From assembly GCF_036250675.1 (NCBI RefSeq), contig NZ_CP109592.1, positions 9,114,001 through 9,178,000 of the forward strand: a DNA stretch of 64,000 nt, written 5' to 3'. This stretch comes from Streptomyces sp. NBC_01689. Lineage in GTDB: Bacteria > Actinomycetota > Actinomycetes > Streptomycetales > Streptomycetaceae. Under the pieces are notes generated by a model. It was not told where the DNA came from and searched no databases. It saw only the letters and a program-made list of their open reading frames with translations. Made by a program: the position numbers and the translations under genes. Every line of letters starts with the position of its first letter. Position 1 is the first letter of the stretch. Shown in pieces: positions 1 to 8,901 of this stretch.

Positions 1-275
1 GCCCAGCTGCCGCCGCCCTCCATGACCTGCGCGAACAGGGTGAGGACGAGGTCCCGGTTCTCGTCGTGGATCAGCAGGCGGCCGGCGAACTCACCGAGCG
101 CCTCGTCGGCGCTGTACCCGAAGAGGTCCTCGCCCTGCGGACTCCACAGGACGATCTTTCCCTGGTCGTCGAGGAGGACGGCGGCCACGCTCAGCAGGTC
201 GAGGAGACCACCGGACGCGGTCGGGGCGATGTCCGAGGCGTCGTAGTCGCGCTCCAACGACTCGGCTGCACCCAT
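1..275 (-). CDS. PAS-domain sensor protein, N-terminal part only (runs off left edge)
   Basis: Only the first 91 or so codons are in the window, read leftwards. After a short acidic leader comes a PAS fold: a hydrophobic strand (VAAVLLDDQGKIVLWS), then the typical PAS turn with GEDLFGYSADEALG. PAS domains of this kind open many Streptomyces sensor phosphatases and kinases, and the divergent neighbour at 856 starts with the same kind of domain. A second ATG lies two codons upstream at 281, but the GGAGG ribosome site then sits against the start codon; the ATG at 275 has normal spacing. The output domain is outside the window, so phosphatase, kinase or diguanylate cyclase are all possible. Confidence 0.75.
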   Translation of the reverse strand, partial: MGAAESLERDYDASDIAPTASGGLLDLLSVAAVLLDDQGKIVLWSPQGEDLFGYSADEALGEFAGRLLIHDENRDLVLTLFAQVMEGGGSW

Positions 276-855
276 CCCCATCCCTCCTCACCGCATGCGG
301 AACATCGGGTGGCTTCCGGACGCCGACGCACCCCATGGCTCGGCGGCGGGCGTCATACTTCTCCTCATCCTCTCCCTCCATGCCGAGTCCCGCAGCTATA
401 CCGGCGCAAACCCGGGAACAGGGGCATCGTGACGGGTTCGAGTGGATACCGACCAAAATACGCGTGCTCCCGTCGGCGCGGGGCCCGGTCGGGGCCGGGC
501 GGAGCGGCCGGGCCTGTCCGGGCCCGACCGGTGTCTTCGCCATCCACGCGGCGGCGCGTCCGGCCGGGGCCACCCGGAAGGCCCATGCGGCCGCCGCGGG
601 TGTCACGGCCGGTCCGGCGGGTTTCCGCGGCCGGACCGCCGGGACCGCCCGCCATGGCAGGGGCGGGAAAGCGCGTGTTCGGCGGCGGCTGGACCACGGA
701 CCGCAACGGCGTGGTCACCCGACGGGGCGGGGTCCGGTGCACCCGTGGACCGGCGCGCGGCGGCGGTGGAGGACGCCGGTCGCTGTGTGCCCGCGGTTGT
801 ACACCCCGGGCAGCCGACAGATGCTGTAGACATCGCCACGGGTTGGGGTGGTGCC
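276..855. other. Divergent intergenic region, 580 bp
   Basis: Spacer between the leftward PAS gene and the rightward SpoIIE gene. Long open frames cross it in several frames but show no domain pattern, so I treat them as GC-bias artefacts. Promoters of both flanking genes must lie here. I see no clear -35/-10 pair, terminator or repeat. Confidence 0.5.
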
Positions 856-3333
856 ATGAATGTCTGGAACGCGAAGGACAGTGTCTACTTCCGTGGTCCC
901 CTCGACGTCACGCGGGCCGCCACGGCGGTCCTGGACGCCCGGGGCTGGGTCGTCGGATGGAGTCCGGCGGCCGAGGGGATGCTCGGCTACCGGTCGGACG
1001 AGATCGTCGGGCACTCCGTGGACGTGCTGTTCGCGGGCGGGCGCTCCTGGCAGCCCGGCCTGGCCGAGTGGCGCGACGCCCCCAACGTGCGCAGCAACGC
1101 CGTCGACCTGAAACACCGGGACGGCCACATCGTGCGCTCGGCGACGATGATGTCCCGCCTGTCCCACGGGGACGAGGGACCGGCCTGGGTCGTGGTCGCG
1201 GCGGAGCTGGAGGAGGTCCACGACTGGGAGGCGGGCCAGGCGATGCTGCGCGGCCTGGCCACCCAGTCGCCCATCAGCCTGACCATCTACGACACCGAAC
1301 TCCGGCTGGCGTGGGCCAACACCGCGTCGGGCCGGGAGTTCGCCGAACCCGTCGAGGACGTCGTCGGAACCCTGTCGCAAGACCTGTACCCGGGGGGCGA
1401 GGTGCTGACCGAGGGGGCGCCGTCGACGCTGGAACAGGTCATGCGCGACGTGCTCGCCACCGGCGAGCCCGTCGTCGACCTGCGCTACCGGGGCCGCCCC
1501 CCGGCCGACCGCGAGCAGGACCACGTCTGGTCCTGCTCCTACTACCGGCTGCAGGACGCCCGCGGCCAGACGCTGGGCGTGTGCGAGGACGCCTTCGACG
1601 TGACCGACCGCTATCTCGCGCAGCGACGGCTGGCGCTCCTCGTACGGGCCGGATCCCACATCGGCACCACCCTCGACGTGGCGCGCACGGTCACGGAGTG
1701 CACCGAGGTCTCCGTCCCCGGGTTCGCCGACGCCGTCGTGGTGGACCTCGTGGAAGGCGTCACGGAAGGCGAGGAACCCGGCCCCGGACAGACGCGCCCG
1801 GAGCCGCTGCTGCGCATGGCCCGGCGCTCGGCCGGGGGTGTTTCCGAGGAGGGCGCCCCGGAAACACCCCCGGCCGAGCGCCGGATCACCTACGCCGAGG
1901 AGTCGCCCCAGGCCCGCAGTCTCTCCTCCGGGCTGCGCGTCCTGGAGGAGTCCGGGCCGGACGAGGAGGTCCCCCTGCCCGACGCCGAACCGTGGGCCCA
2001 CTCCGTCCTGGCCGTCCCTCTCCGCGCCCGCGGCACGACCCTCGGCCTCATCACGTACCTGCGCGGTCCCGCCTGCGCCCGCTTCGACACCGACGACCTG
2101 TCGCTCGCGGAGGAACTGGCCGCCCGCACCGCCGTCTGCATCGACAACGCACGCCGCTACACACGCGAGCGCGAGGCCGCCCTCGCGCTCCAGCGCGACC
2201 TGCTGCCCCGGAACATCCCACCGCAGACGGCCGTCGAGGTGGCCCACCGCTACCTGCCCGCCCATCTGGCCGGAGTCGGCGGCGACTGGTTCGACGTCGT
2301 ACCGCTCTCCGGGGCGCGGGTCGGACTGGTCGTCGGCGACGTCGTGGGCCACGGGCTGCGCGCCGCCGCCACGATGGGGCGCCTGCGCACCAGCGTCCGC
2401 GCGCTGGCACGGCTGGACTACACCCCCGACGAACTGCTCACCCGCCTCGACGACCTGGCCGAGCAGACCTCCGAGGAGCAGACGCTGGCACGTCGGGTGA
2501 GCGGCCGTCCCACCGAACCGGGACCGGACGACGATCCGGCGCTCGGCGTGACCTGCCTCTACGCCGTGTACGACCCGGTCACCGGCCGGTGCTCCGTCGC
2601 CCGGGCGGGACACCCGCCGCCGGCGGTCGTCGCGCCCGACGGCACCCTCACCTACCCCGAACTCCCCTCCGGACCGCCGCTGGGCCTCGGCGGTCTCCCC
2701 TTCGAGAGCGCGGAACTCGAACTGCCCCCGGGCAGCCTCATGGCCCTGTTCACCGACGGTCTGGTCATGGGCAGGGACCATGACATGGAGCTCGGACTCG
2801 AACGGCTCGGCCGTGTGCTGTCCGACCACGAGAAGCCGCTCGAGGAGCTGTGCGACCAGGTCATCGCCGAACTCCTCCCCGAGGGCCCGGCGGCCGACGA
2901 CGCCGCCCTGCTGCTGGTCCGCACCCATGTACTGGACACGTGCGAGGTGGCCGTGTGGGAGCTGCCCCTCGACCCCGCGGCGGTCGCGCGCGCCCGCGGC
3001 CTGGCCAGTCGGCAACTGGACAGCTGGGGACTGGCCGATCTCTCCTTCACCACCGAACTGGTCGTCAGCGAACTGGTCACCAACGCGATCCACTACGCGT
3101 CCGGTCCGATCCAGCTCAGACTGATCCGCGACCGCAGCCTGCTGTGCGAGGTGTCGGACGCCGGGCACACCACCCCCCACCTCCGGCGGGCGACCAGCGA
3201 GGACGAGGGCGGGCGCGGCCTGTTCATCGTCGCGCACATGGTCCAGCGGTGGGGCACCCGTTATTCGCCGGCCGGCAAGACCATCTGGACCGAACAGAAC
3301 CTCCCGTCCGCGGACGCGCCCCGGACGTACTGA
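856..3333 (+). CDS. PAS-PAS-GAF-SpoIIE phosphatase with C-terminal anti-sigma-type ATPase domain
   Basis: Cytoplasmic partner-switch protein of 825 aa. It should dephosphorylate STAS-type anti-sigma antagonists and, through its ATPase module, bind or phosphorylate them. Order: PAS about 18-125 (YRSDEIVGHSVDVLF), PAS about 130-250, GAF about 260-440, SpoIIE/PP2C about 455-690, HATPase about 700-815. Metal-binding motifs are intact: GGDWFD (Asp477), GDVVGHG near 492, FTDGLV near 631, DDAALLLV near 680. The ATPase has the N-box ELVTNA, a DAG motif and GGRGL. The ATG at 856 is chosen because the PAS domain begins just after it; the frame stays open upstream without domain signal and the ribosome site is weak. 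A 25-bp perfect inverted repeat lies inside the GAF-coding part. A DUF574 methyltransferase follows. Confidence 0.9.
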   Translation: MNVWNAKDSVYFRGPLDVTRAATAVLDARGWVVGWSPAAEGMLGYRSDEIVGHSVDVLFAGGRSWQPGLAEWRDAPNVRSNAVDLKHRDGHIVRSATMMSRLSHGDEGPAWVVVAAELEEVHDWEAGQAMLRGLATQSPISLTIYDTELRLAWANTASGREFAEPVEDVVGTLSQDLYPGGEVLTEGAPSTLEQVMRDVLATGEPVVDLRYRGRPPADREQDHVWSCSYYRLQDARGQTLGVCEDAFDVTDRYLAQRRLALLVRAGSHIGTTLDVARTVTECTEVSVPGFADAVVVDLVEGVTEGEEPGPGQTRPEPLLRMARRSAGGVSEEGAPETPPAERRITYAEESPQARSLSSGLRVLEESGPDEEVPLPDAEPWAHSVLAVPLRARGTTLGLITYLRGPACARFDTDDLSLAEELAARTAVCIDNARRYTREREAALALQRDLLPRNIPPQTAVEVAHRYLPAHLAGVGGDWFDVVPLSGARVGLVVGDVVGHGLRAAATMGRLRTSVRALARLDYTPDELLTRLDDLAEQTSEEQTLARRVSGRPTEPGPDDDPALGVTCLYAVYDPVTGRCSVARAGHPPPAVVAPDGTLTYPELPSGPPLGLGGLPFESAELELPPGSLMALFTDGLVMGRDHDMELGLERLGRVLSDHEKPLEELCDQVIAELLPEGPAADDAALLLVRTHVLDTCEVAVWELPLDPAAVARARGLASRQLDSWGLADLSFTTELVVSELVTNAIHYASGPIQLRLIRDRSLLCEVSDAGHTTPHLRRATSEDEGGRGLFIVAHMVQRWGTRYSPAGKTIWTEQNLPSADAPRTY
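1821..1884. repeat. 25-bp perfect inverted repeat inside the SpoIIE gene
   Basis: Arms 1821-1845 and 1860-1884 are exact reverse complements, separated by 14 nt. The arms carry the core GGGGGTGTTTCC and its complement. The repeat is in frame and encodes a Gly/Glu/Pro-rich stretch (SAGGVSEEGAPETPPAERR) within the GAF region. The homologous protein at 34295 has no such segment, so it looks like an in-frame insertion or a locally evolved hairpin. Confidence 0.9.
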
Positions 3334-3508
3334 TCGGCCGGCGCCGGCAGCCACGCGCTCACCGGTACGCGGGACGGTGGCCCACCGCGGTCCTCCCACC
3401 CTCGACCACCAGGGCGAACTGAATTCATGCGCACACCAGTTGATGTGACAGGCTGTCCTCTGCCGTTCGTGTGCGGGGTGCCGGGACGGCCGTCGAGAGG
3501 AGCGCGGT

Positions 3509-4306
3509 GTGACGCAGTACGGAATCCGTTCCGAGGAGATCGACACCAGCAGGCCGCATCCTGCGCGGATCTACGACTACCTGCTCGGCGGCAAGGACCA
3601 CTACGAGGCTGACCAGCGGGCCGGTGACGAACTCGCCGCCGCGGCCCCCGAGGCACGCATCGGTCTGCGGGCCAACCGCGCGTTCCTGCAACGCGCGGTC
3701 CGGTACGTCGTGGGCAGCGGTGTCCGTCAGATCCTCGACATCGGCACCGGACTGCCGACCGCGCCGAACGTGCACGAGACGGCCGAGGCGGTGGCGCCCG
3801 ACGTGCGCATCGCCTACGTCGACAACGACCCGATCGTGAACGCCCACGCCGGCGCGCTGGTCAGCCGCTCCGCCCCGACCGGAGTCGTCCTCGCCGACCT
3901 GCGCGATCCGGCGGCGCTCGTGGCCCATCCCGACGTGCGCCGCGTCATCGACTTCGACGAGCCCGTCGCCCTCCTCCTCGCCGCGGTCGTCCATTTCCTC
4001 ACCGACGCGGACGAGCCCGGGCGGGTCGTCGCCACGCTGCGCGACGCGCTTCCCGAGGGCAGTTTCCTGGTGCTCTCCCACGCCACGGGCGACTTCGCCG
4101 ACCGCAGGGACGCGCAGGCGGTCTACAACAAGGCGAGCGCCACGCTGAACCTGCGGGACCGTGCCGAGGTCGAGCGGCTCTTCGACGGCTTCGAACTGGT
4201 CGAGCCCGGCCTCGCCCAGGTGCCGTTCTGGCGCCCGGACGGCCCGCCGCCGGAGAGGTCCGAAGAGATCGGCTTCTACGGCGGGGTGGGACGCAAGAAC
4301 GCCTGA
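3509..4306 (+). CDS. SAM-dependent methyltransferase, DUF574/PF04672 family
   Basis: 265 aa, a full-length member of the actinobacterial SAM methyltransferase family PF04672. The family signature RIYDYLLGGKDHYEADQ is near residues 15-31, the SAM-binding strand LDIGTGLPT near 74-82, and a second acidic SAM contact follows in YVDNDPIV. The start is GTG with an AGAGGAGC ribosome site 6-8 nt upstream. It lies 175 bp after the SpoIIE gene on the same strand; a second copy of this pairing occurs at 28770/29692. The methyl acceptor is not known for this family. A strong hairpin terminator follows at 4347. Confidence 0.88.
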   Translation: MTQYGIRSEEIDTSRPHPARIYDYLLGGKDHYEADQRAGDELAAAAPEARIGLRANRAFLQRAVRYVVGSGVRQILDIGTGLPTAPNVHETAEAVAPDVRIAYVDNDPIVNAHAGALVSRSAPTGVVLADLRDPAALVAHPDVRRVIDFDEPVALLLAAVVHFLTDADEPGRVVATLRDALPEGSFLVLSHATGDFADRRDAQAVYNKASATLNLRDRAEVERLFDGFELVEPGLAQVPFWRPDGPPPERSEEIGFYGGVGRKNA

Positions 4307-4346
4307 ATCGCCGCTTTCCTCCCACCTCTTCACGCTGTACACCCAA

Positions 4347-4377
4347 GTGTCGAGCCTGACCCGGTCGGGCTCGGCAC
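4347..4377. terminator. Intrinsic terminator after the methyltransferase gene
   Basis: Near-perfect 15-bp hairpin (4347-4361 pairing with 4363-4377, two G:U pairs) with a very tight loop. There is no clear U tract, as is common in Streptomyces. It lies 40 bp past the stop codon and separates the methyltransferase from the sigma-CAP gene. Confidence 0.65.
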
Positions 4378-4544
4378 GCGCGTTTTCTGCCCCTCCCCGA
4401 TGTGACGTCCTCCATTGCGCTTCGTCGGCGCAGCGGTGAGTCTCTCCCGGAACGATTCTCCGAAGAACTGTTATCCGAGGCGCACCGAGCGGTCTCCCAG
4501 GTATCGGACAGCATCGTTCGGCGTCGAGGACAGGGAAGCGTTTG

Positions 4545-6215
4545 ATGAGCACACGGAACACGGTGGACGAGGCGGCACTGGTGACCGCCGCCCGAAGCGG
4601 CGACCCGCGGGCTCAGGACGCCCTGGTCGGTTCCTGCCTCCCCCTCGTCTACAACATCGTGGGCCGGGCCCTGAACGGTTCCGTCGACGTCGACGACGTG
4701 GTGCAGGAGACCATGCTCCGCGCCCTGGACGGGCTGGGGAGTCTGCGTTCGCCGGAGAGTTTCCGCTCGTGGCTCGTGGCGATCGCGATGAACCAGGTGC
4801 GGGCACACCGACAGGACCGGCAGGTCACCACGGGAACGCCGGAGGATCCCAGGGACTTCGCCGATCCCGGCGCCGACTTCGTGGACCTGACCCTGGTGCA
4901 GCTGCAGTTGTCCGGTCAGCGCCAGGAGACCGCGCGTGCCACCCGGTGGCTGGAGCCGGACGACCGCGGGCTGCTGTCGCTGTGGTGGCTGGAGTGCGCC
5001 GGTGAGCTGACCCGGGCCGAGGTCGCCGCCGCCCTGGAGGTCTCACCCCAGCACGCGGCGGTCCGGGTCCAGCGGATGAAGGCACAACTGGAGGCGGCGC
5101 GTGTCGTCGTGCGGGCGCTCGACGCGCGGCCGCCGTGCGGGGAACTGCGCGGTGTCCTCGCCTCGTGGGACGCCCGGCCCTCCGCGCTGTGGCGCAAGCG
5201 CATAGCGAGGCACGCCCGGGAGTGCGCCCGCTGCTCCGGCCTGTGGAGTGGACTGATGCCCGCGGAGGGACTGCTGGCCGGGCTGGCCCTCGTGTCGGCG
5301 TCCCCCGCCCTGCTGGAGCGGGTGCGCTCCGCCCACGGCGGCATGGCTCCAGCCGGCTCCGCGTCGTCGGCGCCCGGCACCTCCGACGGCTCCGGTGCCT
5401 CCGGCGGAGCGGGTACGAGGGCACGCCACCGTGCCGCCGGCCGTACGGGCACCTCCCGCGGCGAGGCCCGACGGCGCCGGCGCGTCCGGCGTCGCCGGGC
5501 GGTGGGCGGCGCCGTCGTGGCGGCCTGTGTCGCGGGCGGCGGTATCTGGTACTTCGGTACGGACTCCGGGTCCGGTGGCGGAGGGGGCAACGCCGCGCGG
5601 ACCACCGACGACCACGTCGTCGGTCTGTCGGAGTCCAGCGCCTCCGCGTCCACGCCCTCGTCCACCCCGTCGGCCTCGCCGTCCGGGCTGCCCTCCGCAT
5701 CGGTGTCGCCGTCGAGGAAGGCGAGCCCTTCCAGAACCCCGGCCGCCACGAAGAAGAGTGTGCCGACACCCCGGAGCTCCACCGCGTCGGCGAAGGCCCC
5801 GGCCCGCGCATCGGAGTCGGCCGCGGCGCCGACGACCACCGTCGAGCAGGTGGTCGCGCTGGTGAACAAGGAGCGCGCGGCGGCCGGGTGCGGCCCGCTC
5901 ACCGAGGACGCCCAGCTGGAGAAGGCCGCGCAGGCGCACTCCGACGACATGGCCGCCCGTAACTTCTTCGAGCACACCAACCCGGACGGTGCCGACCCCG
6001 GGCAGCGCATCACCGCCGCGGGCTACCGCTGGTCCACGTACGGCGAGAACATCGCGGAGGGGCAGCAGACGCCGCAGGCGGTGATGGAGTCCTGGATGAA
6101 CAGTCCCGGTCACCGCGCCAACATCCTCAACTGCTCGTTCAAGAACATCGGGGTGGGCGTTCACAAGGGCTCCGGCGGCCCTTGGTGGACACAGGACTTC
6201 GGCGCGAAGCTGTGA
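4545..6215 (+). CDS. Sigma-70 family factor fused to a transmembrane helix and extracellular CAP/SCP domain
   Basis: 556 aa with an unusual three-part build. Residues about 10-90 are sigma region 2 (VDVDDVVQETMLRALDG; FRSWLVAIAMNQVRAHR) and about 120-185 resemble region 4. A Cys-containing stretch with HARECARCSG near 225 resembles a zinc-finger anti-sigma motif. A single membrane helix (GGAVVAACVAGGGIWYF) lies near 318-336, followed by a 95-residue Ser/Pro/Thr linker. A complete CAP/SCP domain occupies about 433-556, with GENIAEGQ and SPGHRANILN. The topology predicts a cytoplasmic transcription domain and an exported CAP domain. The ATG at 4545 is preferred over the TTG just before it, with AGGGAAG upstream. 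Whether it activates transcription or acts as a membrane-held decoy cannot be read from sequence. Confidence 0.85.
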   Translation: MSTRNTVDEAALVTAARSGDPRAQDALVGSCLPLVYNIVGRALNGSVDVDDVVQETMLRALDGLGSLRSPESFRSWLVAIAMNQVRAHRQDRQVTTGTPEDPRDFADPGADFVDLTLVQLQLSGQRQETARATRWLEPDDRGLLSLWWLECAGELTRAEVAAALEVSPQHAAVRVQRMKAQLEAARVVVRALDARPPCGELRGVLASWDARPSALWRKRIARHARECARCSGLWSGLMPAEGLLAGLALVSASPALLERVRSAHGGMAPAGSASSAPGTSDGSGASGGAGTRARHRAAGRTGTSRGEARRRRRVRRRRAVGGAVVAACVAGGGIWYFGTDSGSGGGGGNAARTTDDHVVGLSESSASASTPSSTPSASPSGLPSASVSPSRKASPSRTPAATKKSVPTPRSSTASAKAPARASESAAAPTTTVEQVVALVNKERAAAGCGPLTEDAQLEKAAQAHSDDMAARNFFEHTNPDGADPGQRITAAGYRWSTYGENIAEGQQTPQAVMESWMNSPGHRANILNCSFKNIGVGVHKGSGGPWWTQDFGAKL

Positions 6216-6822
6216 GGAGTCGCGTCCGCACGGGGGAACGTGTTGGGCTCACGCGCCCCGGTGTCCCGCGTATCGCGTGGGCGGTGCCGACAACCCGGCC
6301 CTGACCGCGCGGGTCCCCCGTACGCCGGACGACGAGCACCGCGCCCGTGGTGAGTTGGGCCGGATCGGCTCCACCGTACGGTGTCCGGGGCCGACCTGTC
6401 GGTGCTCGATTCCGCTGCTGGTGAACCGAGTTGAGGTGCCCGGGCCCGTGATGCGCACAACGCCGGACGGGGCTGGGTGCTGATCCGTGTCACGGCCGGC
6501 CGGGCTTCCCGCGGGTCCCGGGCTCCGACCCCGTCCCGTACCGGCCCGCCCGGGGGCCGGTGTCGGCGGCCGGGCGGGTCCGGTCCGGCCGCCGTGGGTG
6601 CCGTCTCCTCCGCGCGTCGCCGCCGGTGCGTCAGATTCGCGTGTCCGAGGCGCCTTTGCGGGGGCGTCAGATCGGCGTGCGACGGCGGTGGTGGGCCACC
6701 TGCGTCCATTCGGGTGGTGTCGAGAAACTCCCGCGTGTCCGATATGGCAGATAAAGCGATTATCGGTACGTTCTCTCATAGATCGGCTGCTTGGCCGACG
6801 TCTCAGAGATTGGGAAAGTGAC
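6216..6822. other. Intergenic region with AT-rich promoter zone, 607 bp
   Basis: No convincing gene. A GC-rich imperfect inverted repeat spans about 6540-6589. Close to the downstream gene the composition turns AT-rich (6739-6800), with an inverted pair CCGATA (6739-6744) / TATCGG (6761-6766). This is the likely promoter and regulatory zone of the secreted protein gene at 6823. Confidence 0.45.
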
Positions 6823-7314
6823 ATGACCACGCGCAACATTGCCGTGACGGCCGCTGCTGCGGCTGCTACGGCCCTCGTCGCCACGGGCGTCACCTACGCC
6901 TCGGCCGCCGCGGCTCCTGAGGCCGCCCCCGTCGTCAAGCAGGTTGCTCCCATGGGTGGCGACAGCGGGCAGTCGAAGGGCAACGAAGGAGGTGGCGGCG
7001 GCGGCGACCGTGGTGGCCGTGGCCACTACGAGGGCCACATCGACTTCAACGAGCGTACCTACTCCGCCCAGAGCTGGGGCTGCATCACCGTGGTGAGCGG
7101 TCTCGGTTCGCGCAGCTTCAACGTCCGCAACGACAGCCGCCGGACCGTCGAGGTCTTCCGCGGCGCGACCTGCGACAACGGTTCCCCCGTTGCCACGGTC
7201 GGCCCGTGGAGCACCAGCAACGGTGTCATGCCGTTCCGGGTCCACGGTGGTGTGAAGGTCAAGAACGGCGTCGTGGGCAGCTTCCGCGTCGTCGAGGACC
7301 ACCACCGCTGGTAG
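6823..7314 (+). CDS. Small secreted protein of unknown function
   Basis: 163 aa. Residues 1 to about 30 form a signal peptide: Arg near the start, an Ala-rich hydrophobic core, then SAAAAPEAAP. A Gly/Asp/Arg-rich flexible stretch (GGGGGGDRGGRGHYEGH) lies at about 50-70. The C-terminal 90 residues look beta-rich and contain two Cys (SWGCITVV and GATCDNG) that could form a disulfide outside the cell. The ATG is chosen for the signal peptide and the GGGAAAG site before it. I do not recognise a named family. The very strong terminator after it and the long AT-rich leader suggest a highly expressed single-gene unit. Confidence 0.8.
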   Translation: MTTRNIAVTAAAAAATALVATGVTYASAAAAPEAAPVVKQVAPMGGDSGQSKGNEGGGGGGDRGGRGHYEGHIDFNERTYSAQSWGCITVVSGLGSRSFNVRNDSRRTVEVFRGATCDNGSPVATVGPWSTSNGVMPFRVHGGVKVKNGVVGSFRVVEDHHRW

Positions 7315-7346
7315 TTGGAGGCGTCACCGCACCAACCGCACCGCAT

Positions 7347-7383
7347 GGAGAACCCGGCCCGCTGCAATCGGGCCGGGTTCTCC
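7347..7383. terminator. Intrinsic terminator between convergent genes
   Basis: Perfect 15-bp stem (7347-7361 with 7369-7383) and a 7-nt loop, containing GAACCCGGCCCG and its complement. It lies 32 bp past the secreted protein gene and 123 bp before the end of the leftward glycosyltransferase gene, so it may serve both strands. Confidence 0.85.
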
Positions 7384-7506
7384 GGCATGTGGTGCCGCCC
7401 TGTTCTTGCCCACGACCCTGCCCAGCACGGGGAGAAACGAACATCGAGTCCGGCGCGTCAAGGGCTCCGGCAGGTTCGGGCCCGGGTCTGCGTCCCCGCG
7501 ACGCCG

Positions 7507-8901
7507 CTACGGAACGCCTAGTTCGAACAGGACGTACCCCGCGTACGAGCCGGAGGCGAGCGCGGCGATCCCGAGGACGGCGCACAGCACCGGCGTACTG
7601 AGCCGGCGCATCCCGACCGCGCACGGGATGAACAGGGGGAAGGCGGGGAGCAGGTACCGCGAGACGTTGCCGAAGATCTGCTGGCTTCCCAGCACGAGGA
7701 CGATCGTCAGGAGGGTGTGGACGACGAGGACCGGCGGGGGTCGGAGCCGGAACAGCAGGGGGAGGACGATCAGCGCCAGCAGGACCGTGCCGGCCCCGAT
7801 GACGTCCTCGTAGGGGAAGGCGGAGAGGTAGTCGAAGTGGCCGACCGGGAGGGAGGTGAACACGTCGAGGGTCTGCGCGCCGTAGTCGAACGTGTGGGCC
7901 CAGGCGCCCTCCTGGAGCTTGAAGTACCCGCCCCAGTCGCCCATCCGGTATCCCACCCAGCCGAGGTAGCCGACCAGTCCGAGCGGGGCGATCGCCACGG
8001 CGGCCAGGGGACGCAGGAGCATGCCCCGGCGTTCCTGCCCGTCCGGGCCGGGGACGTCGCCCCAGCGCCGCAACTGCCGCCGTCGTCGGAGCACGTGCAG
8101 CAGCGCGGCGACGGCGAGCGCCGCGATCAGCGCGGTGGCCGTCGGGCGGGCGAGTCCCGCGACGCAGGTCAGCAGTCCGGCGGTGAGCCAGCGCTGCCGC
8201 ATGACGGCGTAACAGGCCCAGGCCGCGAGGGCGACGTAGAGCGACTCCGAATAGCCCGACCACTCCAGGCCGGAGCCGGGCCACACGGCCCACAGCCCGG
8301 CCGCGGCGAGTCCGGCCCGTCGGCCGCCGATCCGCGCCGTGACGGCGTGGATCGCCAGGGCGGCGGCGAAGGAGGCCACGACCGAGACCAGCAGACCCGC
8401 ACCCAGCAGACCCAGGCCGGTGCATGAGGAGACCAGGCGCATCAGAGCCGGGTACAGCGGGAAGAACGCCGCCGCGTTGCCCTCCAGGGTGATGAGGCCG
8501 GTGGCGCCGGGCACCGGTACGAGCGCGGGGTGGTAGCCGTGCGCGGCGATCTGCTGGTACCACCAGCCGTCCCAGGTGGCCAGGACGTCCCAGACATGGG
8601 CGCCGCCGCCGAAGCGGTGGTCCTTGCGGCGGAAGTCCCCGGCGGAGTCGAGCAGGTACATGAAGACGCAGAAGCCCACGAGCTTCAGCGATCCGTACAG
8701 CGCGAGCACCGGAGCGTGGCGCGACACGGCGCGGCGCAGCCGGGCCCGGCGTGTCGGCACGGCGGGGACGGTGGGGACGGTGGGGGAGGGGAGGACCGCG
8801 GGGGCGGTGGCGTACGGCGGCTCGGTGGCGAGCCGACCGCCGTAGACGCGCGTCCTGGCGTCCTCGTACGCCGGCGGGGGCGCGGACCGCGGGTGGTTCA
8901 T
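7507..8901 (-). CDS. Polytopic membrane glycosyltransferase (mannosyltransferase/GT-C type)
   Basis: 464 aa integral membrane protein with about 9-10 hydrophobic helices. The N-terminal 50 residues are Pro-rich and cytoplasmic. The first loop carries the acidic region DVLATWDGWWYQQIAAHGYHP, where the WDGWWY signature matches GPI mannosyltransferase/PIG-V-like GT-C enzymes that use a polyprenyl-phosphate sugar. A second conserved stretch is WSGYSESLYVALAAW. The start codon overlaps the stop of the upstream gene by 4 bp (ATGA), so the two are translationally coupled. The upstream gene encodes a polyprenyl-phosphate sugar synthase, the expected donor supplier. The acceptor is unknown. Confidence 0.8.
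   Translation of the reverse strand: MNHPRSAPPPAYEDARTRVYGGRLATEPPYATAPAVLPSPTVPTVPAVPTRRARLRRAVSRHAPVLALYGSLKLVGFCVFMYLLDSAGDFRRKDHRFGGGAHVWDVLATWDGWWYQQIAAHGYHPALVPVPGATGLITLEGNAAAFFPLYPALMRLVSSCTGLGLLGAGLLVSVVASFAAALAIHAVTARIGGRRAGLAAAGLWAVWPGSGLEWSGYSESLYVALAAWACYAVMRQRWLTAGLLTCVAGLARPTATALIAALAVAALLHVLRRRRQLRRWGDVPGPDGQERRGMLLRPLAAVAIAPLGLVGYLGWVGYRMGDWGGYFKLQEGAWAHTFDYGAQTLDVFTSLPVGHFDYLSAFPYEDVIGAGTVLLALIVLPLLFRLRPPPVLVVHTLLTIVLVLGSQQIFGNVSRYLLPAFPLFIPCAVGMRRLSTPVLCAVLGIAALASGSYAGYVLFELGVP

Noticed and set aside
66..2783. Very long plus-strand open frame (about 900 codons) overlapping the SpoIIE gene in another frame, and a 940-codon minus-strand frame at 715-3546
   Set aside because: Arg/Gly/Pro-rich translations without domains. 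Long open alternative frames are expected at this GC content; the frame at 856-3333 carries all the SpoIIE, GAF and ATPase motifs.
6540..6589. GC-rich imperfect inverted repeat as terminator of the sigma-CAP gene
   Set aside because: It lies more than 300 bp after the stop codon and has mismatches; chance pairing is likely in such GC-rich DNA.
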